From the NCBI GenBank assembly GCA_934663655.1, contig CAKUKT010000150.1:1-6626 (forward strand): a stretch of DNA of 6,626 nucleotides, written 5' to 3'. Source of the stretch: an uncultured Victivallaceae bacterium. Its GTDB lineage: Bacteria; Verrucomicrobiota; Lentisphaeria; Victivallales; Victivallaceae. This document shows positions 6,214 through 6,626 of the stretch, piece by piece. The translations under genes were made by a program, and so were the position numbers. A model generated the notes under the pieces. The model had not been told where the DNA came from. It saw nothing but the letters and a program-made list of their open reading frames with translations, and did no database searches. Within the stretch, counting starts at the first letter, position 1. Every line of letters starts with the position of its first letter.

Positions 6214-6626
6214 ATGCTCACAGAACTGTTTCTTGCCGGCCGCTATCTGCGGCCGCGGCGCAATGCGGTATCGCTGATCACGTTGACCAGCATCATCGGG
6301 GTGATGCTCGGCGTCACGGTATTGATGGTGGTACTGGCGGTGATGACCGGATTCACTGATCTGATGAAGGCTAAGCTGATCGAGACGCAGGCGCATTTTC
6401 AAGTTCGTCTGCCTGTTTACGCGATGAGTTCGAGTGCGTTTCCGGAACAGGTGCTTAAGGAGCTGGGCGTAGCGGCGGCGCCGGTGATTCAGGGGCCGGT
6501 GCTGGTTCAGTATGCCCGCAACCAGCTCGATCCGCAGGTGGTGGTGCTGGGGGTGGATTCCGCGGCGCTCGGCGAACGCCTCGGACTCGATTCTCCGGAG
6601 GTGCTGATTGCCGGTCGCAACGAACT
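6214..6626 (+). CDS. LolC/LolE-type lipoprotein-releasing ABC permease, N-terminal part
   Basis: The frame from ATG 6214 stays open to the right edge (137 complete codons), so the gene is cut by the window. The start MLTELFLAGRYLRPRRNAVSLITLTSIIGVMLGV matches the N-terminus of LolC/LolE permeases: a short amphipathic start with FxAxRYLR, then the first transmembrane helix at about residues 20-46, and FTDLMKAKL leading into the periplasmic domain. LolC/E work with the ATPase LolD to release lipoproteins from the inner membrane of diderm bacteria, so this implies an outer membrane. GGGAG (6198-6202) lies 11 bases upstream as a loosely spaced Shine-Dalgarno. The gene has its own promoter and is probably functionally unrelated to the upstream carbohydrate genes. 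LolC and LolE cannot be told apart from this part, and a generic MacB/FtsX-type permease is an alternative. Confidence 0.85.
   Translation, partial: MLTELFLAGRYLRPRRNAVSLITLTSIIGVMLGVTVLMVVLAVMTGFTDLMKAKLIETQAHFQVRLPVYAMSSSAFPEQVLKELGVAAAPVIQGPVLVQYARNQLDPQVVVLGVDSAALGERLGLDSPEVLIAGRNE

Noticed and set aside
1..6626. Search for CRISPR arrays, tRNA or rRNA genes, insertion sequences and attachment sites
   Set aside because: I saw no regularly spaced repeats, cloverleaf sequence, transposase or flanking direct repeats anywhere in the window.

Overview
The window reads as chromosomal DNA of a GC-rich (roughly 60% G+C by eye), polysaccharide-degrading bacterium. I favour a PVC-superphylum member of the Lentisphaerota/Victivallis type. 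The reasons are secreted multidomain proteins with LamG-like and F5/8-like modules, a GGNASSE-type FAD oxidoreductase carrying a C-terminal F5/8-like domain, and an HpcH/HpaI aldolase beside it. This assignment is inference from family content; no rRNA or marker gene is present. All five genes lie on the + strand.

Layout. (1) Bases 1-1779: the 3' part of a large multidomain protein, open at the left edge, with an alpha-rhamnosidase/GH2-like beta-sandwich, an F5/8-like segment and a C-terminal LamG-like domain. (2) Bases 1776-3224: a secreted LamG-like plus esterase fusion, joined to gene 1 by an ATGA overlap. The last domain of gene 1 and the first domain of gene 2 are recognisably homologous. 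(3) Bases 3225-3363: an intergenic region with a good sigma70-like promoter, a dyad-symmetric operator candidate lying over its -35 and spacer, and a leader with an orphan Shine-Dalgarno sequence. (4) Bases 3364-4164: an HpcH/HpaI-family class II aldolase with all expected catalytic residues. (5) Bases 4165-4305: an intergenic region with two hairpins, the second a strong terminator-like stem. (6) Bases 4306-6072: a cytoplasmic FAD-dependent oxidoreductase. (7) Bases 6073-6213: a spacer with a second promoter of the same architecture. (8) Bases 6214-6626: the N-terminal part of a LolC/LolE-type permease, which marks the return to housekeeping genes.

How the genes fit together. Genes 1 and 2 probably act outside the cytoplasm on a complex glycan: binding or hydrolysis by gene 1, removal of ester substituents by gene 2. 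Genes 3 and 4 look cytoplasmic and suit downstream oxidation and retro-aldol cleavage of a released sugar or sugar acid. The substrate is not readable from the sequence. I did not find a clearly new system. The best leads are the operator-like palindrome, the matched pair of promoters, the shared LamG-like domain across a gene boundary, the terminator-like hairpin inside the aldolase/oxidoreductase pair, and a perfect 11-bp-arm inverted repeat in the first 60 bases.
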